From positions 141,915 to 205,914 of the forward strand of contig NZ_QNRF01000007.1 of assembly GCF_003314975.1 (NCBI RefSeq): DNA of 64,000 bases, given 5' to 3'. Source of the stretch: Marinomonas aquiplantarum. Lineage in GTDB: Bacteria > Pseudomonadota > Gammaproteobacteria > Pseudomonadales > Marinomonadaceae. Shown here in pieces: positions 40,335-48,367 of the stretch; positions within the stretch are counted from its first letter, which is position 1; every line of letters starts with the position of its first letter. The translations under genes and the position numbers were made by a program. The notes beneath the pieces were generated by a model, which did not search any database, was not told where the DNA came from, and saw only the letters and a list, made by a program, of their open reading frames with translations.

Positions 40335-41353
40335 TGATGGAAGTACATTCTCCCAGCTATATAACGCAGCGCCTTTCCTTATCTCGGTTAAGTGGGGCGT
40401 TTGTTCTATGTGTGGTTCTGCTTCTTGCTTCTTTTGTGCATCTTAGTGTTGGCGCAAAAAGTTTAGATTGGATGACCATTTGGCATGCCTTAACAGCCTA
40501 TGACCCATCCGATTTAGATCAAGCTATTGTCCGCGAAAGCCGTCAAGCTCGACTATTAGTTGCCTTGATGGTGGGGGCTGCATTAGCGCTTGCTGGTGTC
40601 ATTATGCAGGCAATCAGCAGTAATCCATTGGCGGATCCTGGGTTGTTGGGGATTAATAGCGGTGCTGCTTTTTTTGTTGTTGCCAGTCTACTTTTCTTGC
40701 CATCGTTAAGTCATCACTATCTCCCCGTTTTTGCTTTCTTAGGAGCGACGTTTGCTGCGCTACTGGTGATGGCTCTAAGTGGTAGTCAACAGAATTCTGA
40801 ACGATTGATTTTAGCCGGGGTGGCAATCACGGCTTTGTTTGCGTCCATGACTGCGATTTTACTACTGATTGATCAGCAAGGACTGGATAAATTGCGACAT
40901 TGGTTAACAGGCGCTATTGGGGCATCTGATCTGAAAAAATTAGAGTGGGTGTATCCTTACTTGTTGGGCGCGGTTCTTTATAGCTTTGTATTGGTTCGAT
41001 CGTTAAACGCGTTTCATCTTGGTGAGCGAGTTGCTGCGAGTTTGGGGGTCAATGTCATGCTCCTAAAGCTAAGTGGGTTGGTGTTGGTGGTGATCCTATC
41101 CGGTTCCGTGGTGGCCGTCGCAGGGCCAATTGGCTTTGTAGGGCTGGTTGTTCCACATATGGCTCGCTTGTTGATTCGAAATGGCTATGTCTGGCTGTTT
41201 GTTTACTCTTTGTTGCTGGGTGCGCTTTTGTTGGTGTTATCCGATATTGCAGCGCGAATGATTCTCAGGCCTTACGAAATTAATACTGGTATCGTAACTG
41301 CTTTTGTTGGGGCGCCTGTTTTTATTGCACTGGTATTAGGGAAAATGCGATGA
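40331..41353 (+). CDS. Ferric-siderophore ABC transporter permease 1 (FecCD family)
   Basis: Integral membrane protein of 340 residues with about nine to ten hydrophobic helices. Typical FecCD motifs: RQARLLVALMVGAALALAGVIMQAISSNPLADPGLLGINSGAA and the coupling segment VAGPIGFVGLVVPHMARLL. It overlaps both neighbours by four bases, so importer subunits are co-translated. Confidence 0.93.
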   Translation: MMMEVHSPSYITQRLSLSRLSGAFVLCVVLLLASFVHLSVGAKSLDWMTIWHALTAYDPSDLDQAIVRESRQARLLVALMVGAALALAGVIMQAISSNPLADPGLLGINSGAAFFVVASLLFLPSLSHHYLPVFAFLGATFAALLVMALSGSQQNSERLILAGVAITALFASMTAILLLIDQQGLDKLRHWLTGAIGASDLKKLEWVYPYLLGAVLYSFVLVRSLNAFHLGERVAASLGVNVMLLKLSGLVLVVILSGSVVAVAGPIGFVGLVVPHMARLLIRNGYVWLFVYSLLLGALLLVLSDIAARMILRPYEINTGIVTAFVGAPVFIALVLGKMR

Positions 41354-42408
41354 AAGCGGTTCTTTTTTCACCTCGTCCATTAAGGCTAGGTTTCTCTTCT
41401 AAAGTAAATTTTCATGCTCGGGCGAGCGACCTTTTTTGGTTAATGTTTTTCATTGCTATGCTGGTGTTTTTGTTTCTTTGGTCTGCTGCGACAGGCAGCT
41501 ATCAATTATCTGTATGGGATAGCTGGAGTATTGTCTTTGATCCTGCCTCTATGCCGGATAGGTTGGTGCAAGTGATATGGGAGTTTCGTTTGCCTAGGAT
41601 GTTTGCTGCTGCGTTGTGTGGGGCGGCACTCGCTATAGCCGGAGTGGTGTTGCAGTCGATTACTCGCAATGCATTGGCATCCCCCGGGCTAATTGGTGTC
41701 GAGGCGGGGGCGAGTGCGACTATGTTGGTTTTTGTTGTCATCTTACCCAGTGTCATTCCTATTGTTTTTTTACCTGTCACCGCCATGCTTGGAGGGTTTA
41801 TTGTTGCCACCTTCATCTGGGTACTGTCTTCGGCGGCAGGATATTCGCCTGTGCGTTTGGTCTTGGTCGGTGTCGGTATAACATCGATGTTAAGTGCATT
41901 TACTGAGATGTTGATTACCTATGGTGATATTGAGTTGGTGGAGTCAGCTCTAATGTGGCTTGGAGGAAGTCTTTATCAGACCTCATGGCAACAAGTTTAT
42001 GTCATGGTATTTTGGCTAGTTATTCCTGGCACTCTAATTTGGCTTAGTTTTAGACAACTTAATTTGCTTGTTCTAGGTGATAAGGTCGCGTTTTCCAAAG
42101 GGGTTGATAACCGGAAGACAGTGCCATTTCTATTGTTTCTGAGCGTCGCGTTAACCTCTGCTTCTGTTGCGACGGCGGGTACATTAACCTTTGTAGGGTT
42201 AATCGCTCCGCATATAGCACGACGTTTTTGTTCAAACCGCCATGGTGCATTGATTCCGCTATCGGCTCTGATTGGAGCCTGTTTGGTTGTGTTGGGAGAC
42301 ACGTTAGGAAGAAGCGCGTTTGCTCCGCTGCAATTGCCAGCAGGATTAGTATTAGTGCTGGTTGGAGCGCCTTATTTCATTATTTTGATGGGGCGTTTAA
42401 AGCGCTAA
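41350..42408 (+). CDS. Ferric-siderophore ABC transporter permease 2 (FecCD family)
   Basis: Second permease of the importer, 352 residues. The family motif appears as LPRMFAAALCGAALAIAGVVLQSITRNALASPGLIGVEAGAS, and the coupling helix as TAGTLTFVGLIAPHIARRF. It probably forms a heterodimer with the preceding FecCD protein. Confidence 0.93.
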   Translation: MKAVLFSPRPLRLGFSSKVNFHARASDLFWLMFFIAMLVFLFLWSAATGSYQLSVWDSWSIVFDPASMPDRLVQVIWEFRLPRMFAAALCGAALAIAGVVLQSITRNALASPGLIGVEAGASATMLVFVVILPSVIPIVFLPVTAMLGGFIVATFIWVLSSAAGYSPVRLVLVGVGITSMLSAFTEMLITYGDIELVESALMWLGGSLYQTSWQQVYVMVFWLVIPGTLIWLSFRQLNLLVLGDKVAFSKGVDNRKTVPFLLFLSVALTSASVATAGTLTFVGLIAPHIARRFCSNRHGALIPLSALIGACLVVLGDTLGRSAFAPLQLPAGLVLVLVGAPYFIILMGRLKR

Positions 42409-42443
42409 TGATGAAGCTATTTATCGAGGTGAAAGGAAGAGTT

Positions 42444-43391
42444 ATGAGAGCGTTTAAGCGAGTGTCGATGTTATTTATTGGCGTGCTAAGTATTGTGAGT
42501 GTCTCGGTGCATTCTGCAGAGATGCGCACGTTTGAGAATCAGTTTGGCAAAGTTGAAGTGCCAGTTAACCCAAAGTGTGTTGTCTCTCTGCATGATTTTA
42601 GTTTGACGATACAGTTATACGAGCTTGGAATTCGCCCATGTGGCTCTGTTGCGCGAAAACGCTTTTGGTCTGAGCCCTATTTTCGAGGCGTTCAGCATCG
42701 TTTCGACACGACAGATCTTGCCTATGTCGGGAGTCATAAGGCACCAGACGAAGAGGCAATCGCAGCGTTAAATCCAGACTTAATTGTAGGCTTGTCTTAT
42801 CAGGATAAGTTTAAAGAAAAATTATCCCATATTGCCCCCGTTGTTATTTTGCCAACCAATGAAACTTCGATAGAAGAATGGGCGGGTCAACTGGCGGACA
42901 TTGTTGGCGAAACCGCTCGTTTTAAAGATCAGCAAAGGGAATATCATTGGATTATCAGTGAATTTAAGCGCCTTATTCCACACCCAGAAAACATTACCGT
43001 GACTACATTGGAAGTCTATGAAGACAATTTCCAATTGATTGGTCGTGGTGGTTTGGATGAGGTAATCGATGATATGGGCTTGGGTCGACCAGAAGGTTAT
43101 CTCAAAGCAAAACAAGGGATTAATTATAGTCTTGAGCGTATTAGTGATATGGATGCGGATATCATTATTGATACCTATGAGCCTTTGCTGAACAGCCGCA
43201 AAGATACGGCAGAATTTAGAGAGTCCCCACAATGGAAAAACCTTTTTGCTGTTCAAAACAATCAGTTTTTGTACTTCAATCGCAGTCGCTTTGGAGAATC
43301 AATGGATGGTCTGATCGGTTCAGCTTATTTGCTTTTCTCACATATTGTTGAGAGAGAACTTAAAACGCAAAAGCCTTCTACAGAAGAGTGA
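42444..43391 (+). CDS. Periplasmic ferric-siderophore binding protein
   Basis: Class III periplasmic binding protein of 315 residues that delivers ferric siderophore to the permeases. Signal peptide MRAFKRVSMLFIGVLSIVSV ends near VHSA. The binding fold shows KCVVSLHDFSLTIQLYELGIRP, LNPDLIVGLSY and MDADIIIDTYEP. ATG 42444 follows AAGGAAG by about five bases; earlier in-frame starts fall in the preceding gene. Last gene of the importer operon. Confidence 0.9.
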   Translation: MRAFKRVSMLFIGVLSIVSVSVHSAEMRTFENQFGKVEVPVNPKCVVSLHDFSLTIQLYELGIRPCGSVARKRFWSEPYFRGVQHRFDTTDLAYVGSHKAPDEEAIAALNPDLIVGLSYQDKFKEKLSHIAPVVILPTNETSIEEWAGQLADIVGETARFKDQQREYHWIISEFKRLIPHPENITVTTLEVYEDNFQLIGRGGLDEVIDDMGLGRPEGYLKAKQGINYSLERISDMDADIIIDTYEPLLNSRKDTAEFRESPQWKNLFAVQNNQFLYFNRSRFGESMDGLIGSAYLLFSHIVERELKTQKPSTEE

Positions 43392-43487
43392 TTGATTCTC
43401 TTATTGTATAGAATACGTTGATTTCCCCAGTTATTAATGAATCGGCATGGATTCATCAATATAAAGCGATTGTCACGTCTAGTTAAC

Positions 43488-43526
43488 GGAAAACATCGAG
43501 CCGATTAGGCTGGATGTTTTTCTATG
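43488..43526 (+). terminator. Terminator after the siderophore importer operon
   Basis: Stem AAAACATC-G-AGCC with GGCT-G-GATGTTTT (43490-43502 with 43508-43520), one mismatch, then TCTATGTTTT. Confidence 0.75.
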
Positions 43527-43591
43527 TTTTAAAGGAAAATGCTTCTTTGTTTGTAATTTTCAATGAGAAGCTATTTTCCATTTTTTTGAAA

Positions 43592-43792
43592 CTATGTGGA
43601 TTCATCTTGGGCGGCTAACATCTTAGCTTTATCGGCTTGTATGCGTTTATAAATTTCGTGACGGTGCACGCTGATTTTACGCGGTGCTTTGACTCCAATT
43701 CGAACATAGTTACCTTGTACGCCGAGTACAGTGACTTCCATATCGTCGCCAATATTAATGGTTTCACCTGGTCGTCGAGTGACTACTAGCAT
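43592..43792 (-). CDS. csrA: Carbon storage regulator CsrA
   Basis: RNA-binding homodimer that controls translation and stability of many mRNAs. The 66-residue protein starts [20 protein letters not shown] and has the [19 protein letters not shown] segment, with the RNA-contacting residues of the family at both ends. It is monocistronic. Its predicted promoter (-35 TTGACC, -10 TGTATT on the minus strand) is overlapped by a LexA-type box. Usual neighbours of csrA (alaS, lysC, tRNA-Ser) are absent, so this may be a second csrA copy in the genome; that cannot be tested here. Confidence 0.95.
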   Translation of the reverse strand: MLVVTRRPGETINIGDDMEVTVLGVQGNYVRIGVKAPRKISVHRHEIYKRIQADKAKMLAAQDEST

Positions 43793-43817
43793 AATGATAT
43801 TCCTTTATTTATGACTA

Positions 43818-43854
43818 CTGTTTAAAAATACAGTTAAAACTGTATTGTGGTCAA
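43818..43854 (-). promoter_or_regulatory. csrA promoter with LexA-like box and inverted repeat
   Basis: On the minus strand -35 TTGACC (43849-43854), 16-bp spacer, -10 TGTATT (43827-43832). The sequence CTGTATTTTTAAACAG (43818-43833) fits CTGT-N8-ACAG and covers the -10. An 8-2-8 inverted repeat ATACAGTT-AA-AACTGTAT spans 43828-43845. Confidence 0.6.
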
Positions 43855-43894
43855 CAGTTTTTGTTGTTTGTTTTTGTTCATTCTTACCAGTGGC

Positions 43895-44518
43895 TTAGCG
43901 AAGTGGTCGTTTGGCTTCTGTTGCCACACCGATAATCTTCATGTCAGCATTTAATGGCACGGGAAGATAATTGGCATTAAGAGGCTTTAAATAGCGATTT
44001 CCAGCGTCCATTACCAGTTGCTTAAACGTAATATCTTGTGAGGTATGCAATTTCACCAGCACTAGGTCGCCATGCTGTGGCTGGGTTTCTGGTTCAACTA
44101 AAATGAGGTAGTTTTCGGGAATGCTTAAGCCAGACAAGTTGCTCATACTGTCGCCTGTTACTCGAAACCAAAAAGCGTTCAATGATGCATTTTTTGGGGC
44201 TTCAAGCATGGTTTTTTCCATGCTCAGGTCTTGCTTTTCCAATAGTGCGTCTTGATTTAATAGTGGACGCATTTGCTCAGTGAGTTGCTGATTATACTGA
44301 GTGTGCTTTTCACGTACTTCATCAAGGTGACCCGATAGTAGCCACTCTGGGTCACAATGAAGCTGTTTGGCAAGGGACAGTAACTTACGTGGGTTTTGGG
44401 TTCGGCCGTCTTCGATTTTCTGCAATGATTGCTGTGTGATGCCGACACGTTTGGCTAACTCTACTTGAGTCAGTGCCAGTTCTATCCGTTTTTCTTTAAC
44501 ACGTTTTGAAATGCTCAT
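43895..44518 (-). CDS. CI/LexA-like repressor (XRE HTH plus S24 peptidase domain)
   Basis: Phage-type repressor of 207 residues. The N-terminal helix-turn-helix (about 4-60) contains LTQVELAKRVGITQQSLQKIEDG. The C-terminal S24 domain (about 110-205) has the catalytic Ser in VTGDSMSNLSG and the Lys in TFKQLVMD. No Ala-Gly or Cys-Gly dipeptide occurs before the Ser, so RecA-stimulated self-cleavage at the standard site is doubtful. It is divergent from a small Cro-like gene across an 86-bp operator region, the layout of a lysogeny switch, but no other phage genes are present. Confidence 0.88.
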   Translation of the reverse strand: MSISKRVKEKRIELALTQVELAKRVGITQQSLQKIEDGRTQNPRKLLSLAKQLHCDPEWLLSGHLDEVREKHTQYNQQLTEQMRPLLNQDALLEKQDLSMEKTMLEAPKNASLNAFWFRVTGDSMSNLSGLSIPENYLILVEPETQPQHGDLVLVKLHTSQDITFKQLVMDAGNRYLKPLNANYLPVPLNADMKIIGVATEAKRPLR

Positions 44519-44604
44519 CTGATGATAGTTACAACTTTATCTGTATTTGACAAACAATATAAGTTGTTTTTAGATACAGTAAAGGTTGTATATAAGGAGG
44601 TAGT
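44519..44604. promoter_or_regulatory. Divergent operator region between CI-like and Cro-like genes
   Basis: Three similar sites appear: GTTACAACTT (44528-44537), TAAGTTGTT (44560-44568) and AAAGGTTGTA (44581-44590), with inverted outer arms TACAACTTTATCTGTAT and ATACAGTAAAGGTTGTA. This is the arrangement expected for a two-way repressor operator. A TAAGGAGG ribosome site (44593-44600) serves the rightward gene. Confidence 0.65.
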
Positions 44605-44811
44605 ATGTCAGCGATAGCAAAAGCAGTCGAAGTAGTAGGGAGTCAAACTGGATTAGCGAAAATATTAGGAGTTAATCAATCTCATGTCTGGAACTGGCTG
44701 CACATTCATCATAGGTGTCCAGCAAAGTATATCCGCTTAACGGCGTTGGCAACGAAGGGTGAGGTGAGTGAGACTGAGTTATTGATTGACCATGAAAGGC
44801 GCAGCCAATGA
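44605..44811 (+). CDS. Cro/YdaS-like small HTH protein
   Basis: A 68-residue DNA-binding protein: IAKAVEVVGSQTGLAKILGVNQSHVWNWLH is a helix-turn-helix, followed by RCPAKYIRLTALATKGEVS, as in Cro-like YdaS/CII-type proteins. It starts behind an excellent ribosome site (TAAGGAGG) and is divergent from the CI-like repressor. It is followed at once by strong hairpins, so it forms a closed two-gene module. Confidence 0.85.
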   Translation: MSAIAKAVEVVGSQTGLAKILGVNQSHVWNWLHIHHRCPAKYIRLTALATKGEVSETELLIDHERRSQ

Positions 44812-44812
44812 A

Positions 44813-44853
44813 AAAACGCCTTTCGCTGCGTTGAGGGAAAGGCGTTTTACGCC
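44813..44853 (+). terminator. Terminator after the Cro-like gene
   Basis: 12-bp stem AAAACGCCTTTC/GAAAGGCGTTTT (44813-44824 with 44837-44848); a second small hairpin GGCG-TTTTA-CGCC overlaps its 3' arm. Confidence 0.8.
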
Positions 44854-44870
44854 GTCATGGCTAGGTGTTT

Positions 44871-44906
44871 ACCGTCGCATCAGGTCATTCTAATGCGACG
44901 GTTTTA
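44871..44906. terminator. Second hairpin before the DUF1127 gene end
   Basis: 10-bp stem ACCGTCGCAT/ATGCGACGGT (44871-44880 with 44893-44902) followed by TTTTA on the plus strand. Confidence 0.6.
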
Positions 44907-45122
44907 CTAGCTGTCGCTCGGTTGTTCTCCAGGCGGTATGATGTTTTTTTGCTGCAATTCATTTTCATCATGGCTTGCGCCAGTTATGGGGCGAATACGG
45001 CCATTATCTCGATAGAAGCCAATGTCTTTTAAATAGTGGTCATCTAGATGACGGAACACTTGGTTCGTACGACGGGCTTCTAAATAGTCTTTAGCGGCGT
45101 TGAATAAAGCAATGATACTCAT
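44907..45122 (-). CDS. DUF1127 (YjiS-like) small protein
   Basis: A 71-residue protein with the DUF1127 motif: RRTNQVFRHLDDHYLKDIGFYRDNGRIRP, including the hallmark Arg-rich helix and LKDIG. Such proteins in alphaproteobacteria bind RNA or affect phosphate and carbon metabolism, but the role in gammaproteobacteria is unclear. Start follows TTGGAGAAG. A CGCG-rich hairpin (45180-45202) lies in its leader, and a possible small ORF stands upstream in the same direction. Confidence 0.8.
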   Translation of the reverse strand: MSIIALFNAAKDYLEARRTNQVFRHLDDHYLKDIGFYRDNGRIRPITGASHDENELQQKNIIPPGEQPSDS

Positions 45123-45513
45123 AAGTCTTCTCCAAAATAATAAAAATTAAGGCGGAACTTACGAGGTTTTTAGTAGGAGTGACCGCGTAAATTCCGCGGT
45201 CAATGAAGTAAAATTACACAGGCATTGAACGCGAACAGATTGAGGTTGATCGAACTTGTTTATTACAAGTTGCCATAGAAGAAGTTCGGTGATTATTCAG
45301 AATGAATGTGGTCATCTTGCTTCTCCTTAGTATCTGTTGGTCCATTTAGGTAATTTTGCTCTTTGAGCTTCTTGATTGAGCCTTATTATTTACCTTATGT
45401 CAAACCATTATATCGAAATAACATATTTCATCTTTTCGCGATAAAAAGGTGTGGTCAGCATTTTTGCTGTACAATGCACCGCAATTTTCCCTGTCCCTAT
45501 TTGAGAAGTAATT
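45123..45513. other. Intergenic region with hairpin and candidate small ORF
   Basis: A 391-bp gap between the DUF1127 gene and yaeQ. It holds TGACCGCG/CGCGGTCA (45180-45187 with 45195-45202) and the candidate small ORF given separately. The yaeQ-proximal part is A/T-rich. Confidence 0.5.
45214..45315 (-). CDS. Candidate small protein (33 residues) upstream of DUF1127 gene
   Basis: A frame beginning MTTFILNNHRTSSMATC is preceded by AAGGAG at seven bases from its ATG, a near-ideal ribosome site, and ends with TAA before the hairpin in the DUF1127 leader. The composition is Ser/Thr/Asn-rich with two Cys and I recognise no family. It might be a real micro-protein or a leader ORF; support is only the ribosome site. 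Confidence 0.35.
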   Translation of the reverse strand: MTTFILNNHRTSSMATCNKQVRSTSICSRSMPV

Positions 45514-46068
45514 ATGGCTATTAAAGCAACGGTGTACAAAGCCTCGGTACAGGTGTCTGACATGGATCGACATCACTATCAAGGATATGACTTAACTTTG
45601 GCATTGCATCCGTCCGAAACGGAAGAGCGGATGATGGTACGACTTGCTGCTTTTGCCTTGTTGGCCGATGAAAAAGAAGGCGATGAGCAATTAAGTTTTA
45701 CAAAAGGCATTAGCACAGAAGAGGAGCCTGACCTTTGGCAGAAGAATTTTTCCGATGAAATTTTGCTTTGGGTGGAATTGGGTCAGCCAGATGAAAAGCG
45801 TTTGCGTAAAGCCTGTGGTCGTGCACAGCAGGTTGTGGTGGTGAATTACAATGACAAATCAGACATTTGGTGGGAACAGAATCGAGGTAAAAATAGCCGT
45901 TTTGATAACCTGCGAGTGTTGCAATTTCCAGAGCATCAAGTGCTAGCGCTGGCCAAAATATGTGCGCGTTCGATGCAATTAAACGTCACTATTCAGGATG
46001 GTGAAATGTGGGTCTCAGGTGAGCTTGGTGAATGCGCCTTAACGCCAACATGGCGTGGCGAGCAATAA
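45514..46068 (+). CDS. yaeQ: YaeQ family protein
   Basis: A 184-residue protein with PD-(D/E)XK-like fold reported for the family. Recognisable stretches are ATVYKASVQVSDMDRHHYQGYDLTLALHPSETEERMMVRL, WVELGQPDEKRLRKACGRA and the C-terminal FPEHQVLALA. YaeQ was first linked to suppression of rfaH phenotypes in E. coli, but its true role remains unsettled. Monocistronic. Confidence 0.92.
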   Translation: MAIKATVYKASVQVSDMDRHHYQGYDLTLALHPSETEERMMVRLAAFALLADEKEGDEQLSFTKGISTEEEPDLWQKNFSDEILLWVELGQPDEKRLRKACGRAQQVVVVNYNDKSDIWWEQNRGKNSRFDNLRVLQFPEHQVLALAKICARSMQLNVTIQDGEMWVSGELGECALTPTWRGEQ

Positions 46069-46087
46069 GCTCACCACGTTGTTTCTG

Positions 46088-46834
46088 TTAAACCGCTTTG
46101 TTTAATCCACGCTGAAATAGCGCGACAGCTTTGCCGTAATATTCTAGAGCCAATGCAGGATCGTATCGGTCTCCTTCGTCGCGCATAAAGGCATGTTGAC
46201 CATTCACTTCGTACCAAGTGAACAATCGGTCTGTATCGATCAATTGTTGATAAATTTTCTTTCGTCCCTCAGTCGGTACATGAGGGTCTTGCTTCCCCCA
46301 AACCATGACTAATTCTGCTTGTATTTCGTTCGTGCGGGTAAAGGAATCGTTTCCTTCTTGGCAAGGAATGGTGTTGGAGTGAATGTCGGTCGCGTATAGA
46401 CAAAAAGCCGCTTGGATACGAGGGTTTAAAGCAGCTCGATAAGCTAGATGACCACCTAGACACACTCCCATACTGCCGAATTGGCCGGTGCAATAATCTT
46501 GCTGCTCAAAGTGGGTTAGCATAGCGACGGTGTCAGAGTCGTGTGATTCCAGAGGCTTAGTGAATTTATCATTGTTACCTTTGTCTTTACCTTCGTCATC
46601 GTAGCCGAGAACGGTGCCAATCGGATTCAGTTCATGGAACACCTCAGGTACGATGACAACAAAACCGTGTCCGGCCATGATGGCGGCAGAACGAGCAATC
46701 GGGGCTGTTTGTTGGAAAATTTCAGAATAAAAAATAATGCAAGGAAAGCGGCCTTCCGCTTGAGGTCGATAGACGGTGCAACGCATTGTACCGGTTGGCG
46801 TGATAATATCTTGGTCGTGACGCTGAATAATCAT
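46088..46834 (-). CDS. Dienelactone hydrolase family protein
   Basis: Alpha/beta hydrolase of 248 residues. The nucleophile elbow is GVCLGGH (Cys, as in dienelactone hydrolase, rather than Ser), with the catalytic Asp and His likely in KQDPHVPTEG and NGQHAFMRDEGDRYDP. Real dienelactone activity is not implied, because many paralogues act on other esters. No ring-cleavage genes are near. Convergent with yaeQ. Confidence 0.88.
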   Translation of the reverse strand: MIIQRHDQDIITPTGTMRCTVYRPQAEGRFPCIIFYSEIFQQTAPIARSAAIMAGHGFVVIVPEVFHELNPIGTVLGYDDEGKDKGNNDKFTKPLESHDSDTVAMLTHFEQQDYCTGQFGSMGVCLGGHLAYRAALNPRIQAAFCLYATDIHSNTIPCQEGNDSFTRTNEIQAELVMVWGKQDPHVPTEGRKKIYQQLIDTDRLFTWYEVNGQHAFMRDEGDRYDPALALEYYGKAVALFQRGLNKAV

Positions 46835-46956
46835 GTGAGTCCTTAAAGACGTTGTTGCTTTCTTACATGATAAGCGACCAGCCTTGATTGAGCTAGACGC
46901 AAAGCATGTCGTCTTATGGTGTGTTTCTATTAACCGAATAAATAAATGGTCCCGTT

Positions 46957-48078
46957 GTGCGAATTTTAATCATCAGTGCTTACGAAGCGAGCAGTCATAA
47001 GGCTTGGGCCAATGCGTTAATGAGCGGCCTTAATCAACATGATTGGCAATATATCTCGCTACCAGCTCGCCATTTTGCGTGGCGTATCCGTGGTAATGCC
47101 ATGAGTTTTGCTTTCGATCCTAAGTTTAAAGAAGCATTACAAAAGCCATATGATTTGGTCATTGCGACCTCAATGACGGATTGTGTTGGGCTAAAAGCGT
47201 TTTGCCCTGATTTACAAAACATTCCTTGGATTCTATATTTCCATGAAAATCAGTTTGCTTATCCTGCCAGTGATAACCAGCAAGGTTTGATTGAGATGCA
47301 AATGGTGACCTTATACAGCGCTTTGGCGGCGGATCTTTGTGTGTTTAATAGTGTGTTCAATCAAACGTCCTTTTTTCAAGGGGCGAAGGCGCTGCTAAAG
47401 AAACTGCCTGACTATGTGTCACCTGATTGGTTAGCGAGCACAGAAACGAATTCACAGGTCATTCCTGTGCCTATTGAGTCGCCGAGTGGCTCTATGTTTA
47501 ACCAGCCGTTTGTCTCTGATTGTCATGATGACACTTCCACAGAGTCCGCTAAGCTGAAAATTGCTTGGTCAGCGCGTTGGGAGTTTGATAAAGGTCCAGA
47601 GCGATTGTTTGCAATTTTACAAGCATTGGAAACAACAGATTTGGACTATGAAGTGGCCATCATGGGGGAGCAGTTTCGGACTGTGCCGGAGATTTTTACT
47701 CAAATACAGCATCAGTTTTTACACCGTATTACACAGTTTGGTTACGCTGAAAGTCGAGATCAATACTTTGCCATATTAGCGTCATCAGACCTTTTTCTCT
47801 CAACTGCGTTACATGAGTTTCAAGGTCTGTCTGTACTGGAAGCGGTGGCAGTAGGCTGCGTCCCCGTCTTACCTAATCGCCAAGTGTATCCTGAATTGTT
47901 TGGTGCTGAATTCTTGTATCAAAGTCATCTCAATGATCTGCAAACAGAAGCCAGCAGTGCGGCTAATCTAATACGATCTTATGCTCAGCACCCCATAAAG
48001 CCGCCAGTCGTGACGAACTTTCACCTAGGTAATGTGTTGGCGCGTTATTCTTCATTGATTCAAAAATTTATCACTTAA
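46957..48078 (+). CDS. DUF3524 glycosyltransferase, tRNA-queuosine alpha-mannosyltransferase-like
   Basis: GT-B fold glycosyltransferase of 373 residues. The N-terminal DUF3524 domain is clear (MRILIISAYEASSHKAWA, DWQYISLPARHFAWRIRGNA, WILYFHENQFAYP). The C-terminal donor domain has WSARWEFDKGPERL and the ALHEFQGLSVLEAVAVGCVPVLPN motif. The vertebrate homologue GTDC1 (QTMAN) mannosylates queuosine in tRNA-Asp; bacterial members are annotated by homology. Starts with GTG without a clear ribosome site; the upstream ATG at 46946 is out of frame. The window also carries three tRNA-Asp(GTC) genes and a queD-like gene, which makes a Q-related role plausible. Confidence 0.85.
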   Translation: MRILIISAYEASSHKAWANALMSGLNQHDWQYISLPARHFAWRIRGNAMSFAFDPKFKEALQKPYDLVIATSMTDCVGLKAFCPDLQNIPWILYFHENQFAYPASDNQQGLIEMQMVTLYSALAADLCVFNSVFNQTSFFQGAKALLKKLPDYVSPDWLASTETNSQVIPVPIESPSGSMFNQPFVSDCHDDTSTESAKLKIAWSARWEFDKGPERLFAILQALETTDLDYEVAIMGEQFRTVPEIFTQIQHQFLHRITQFGYAESRDQYFAILASSDLFLSTALHEFQGLSVLEAVAVGCVPVLPNRQVYPELFGAEFLYQSHLNDLQTEASSAANLIRSYAQHPIKPPVVTNFHLGNVLARYSSLIQKFIT

Positions 48079-48367
48079 TGTATATACATTGAAGTTTATA
48101 TCTTGTCCTTCTTAATATTCTTGTAAATAAAACACTGCCGTATTATTAAACCTATAAAGATACCAAATAGTGCAAGAAATTCTTTTTTGCGCTTTATTTG
48201 TGCGATTAATCCATGTTAAAAACCAATCTGAAAGTAAAAAAACAAAAATAAATACGATTGTTCTATTAAGAAATAAGACAAAAATTTACCTCTTTTGGTT
48301 GTATATACAAATTGGTGTGGTTTTTGCTTTTCTTGATGTGAATGATCACTTTTAAAGGAAATCCGTT

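Noticed and set aside
42822..43256. 144-codon minus-strand ORF inside the siderophore-binding protein gene
   Set aside because: Antisense shadow of a clear coding region.
43895..45122. Complete prophage or integrative element
   Set aside because: Only the two-gene switch is present; no integrase, att duplication or structural genes were seen.
48170..48355. 61-codon ORF upstream of the YjiH-type gene
   Set aside because: Very A/T-rich, no ribosome site, no domain.
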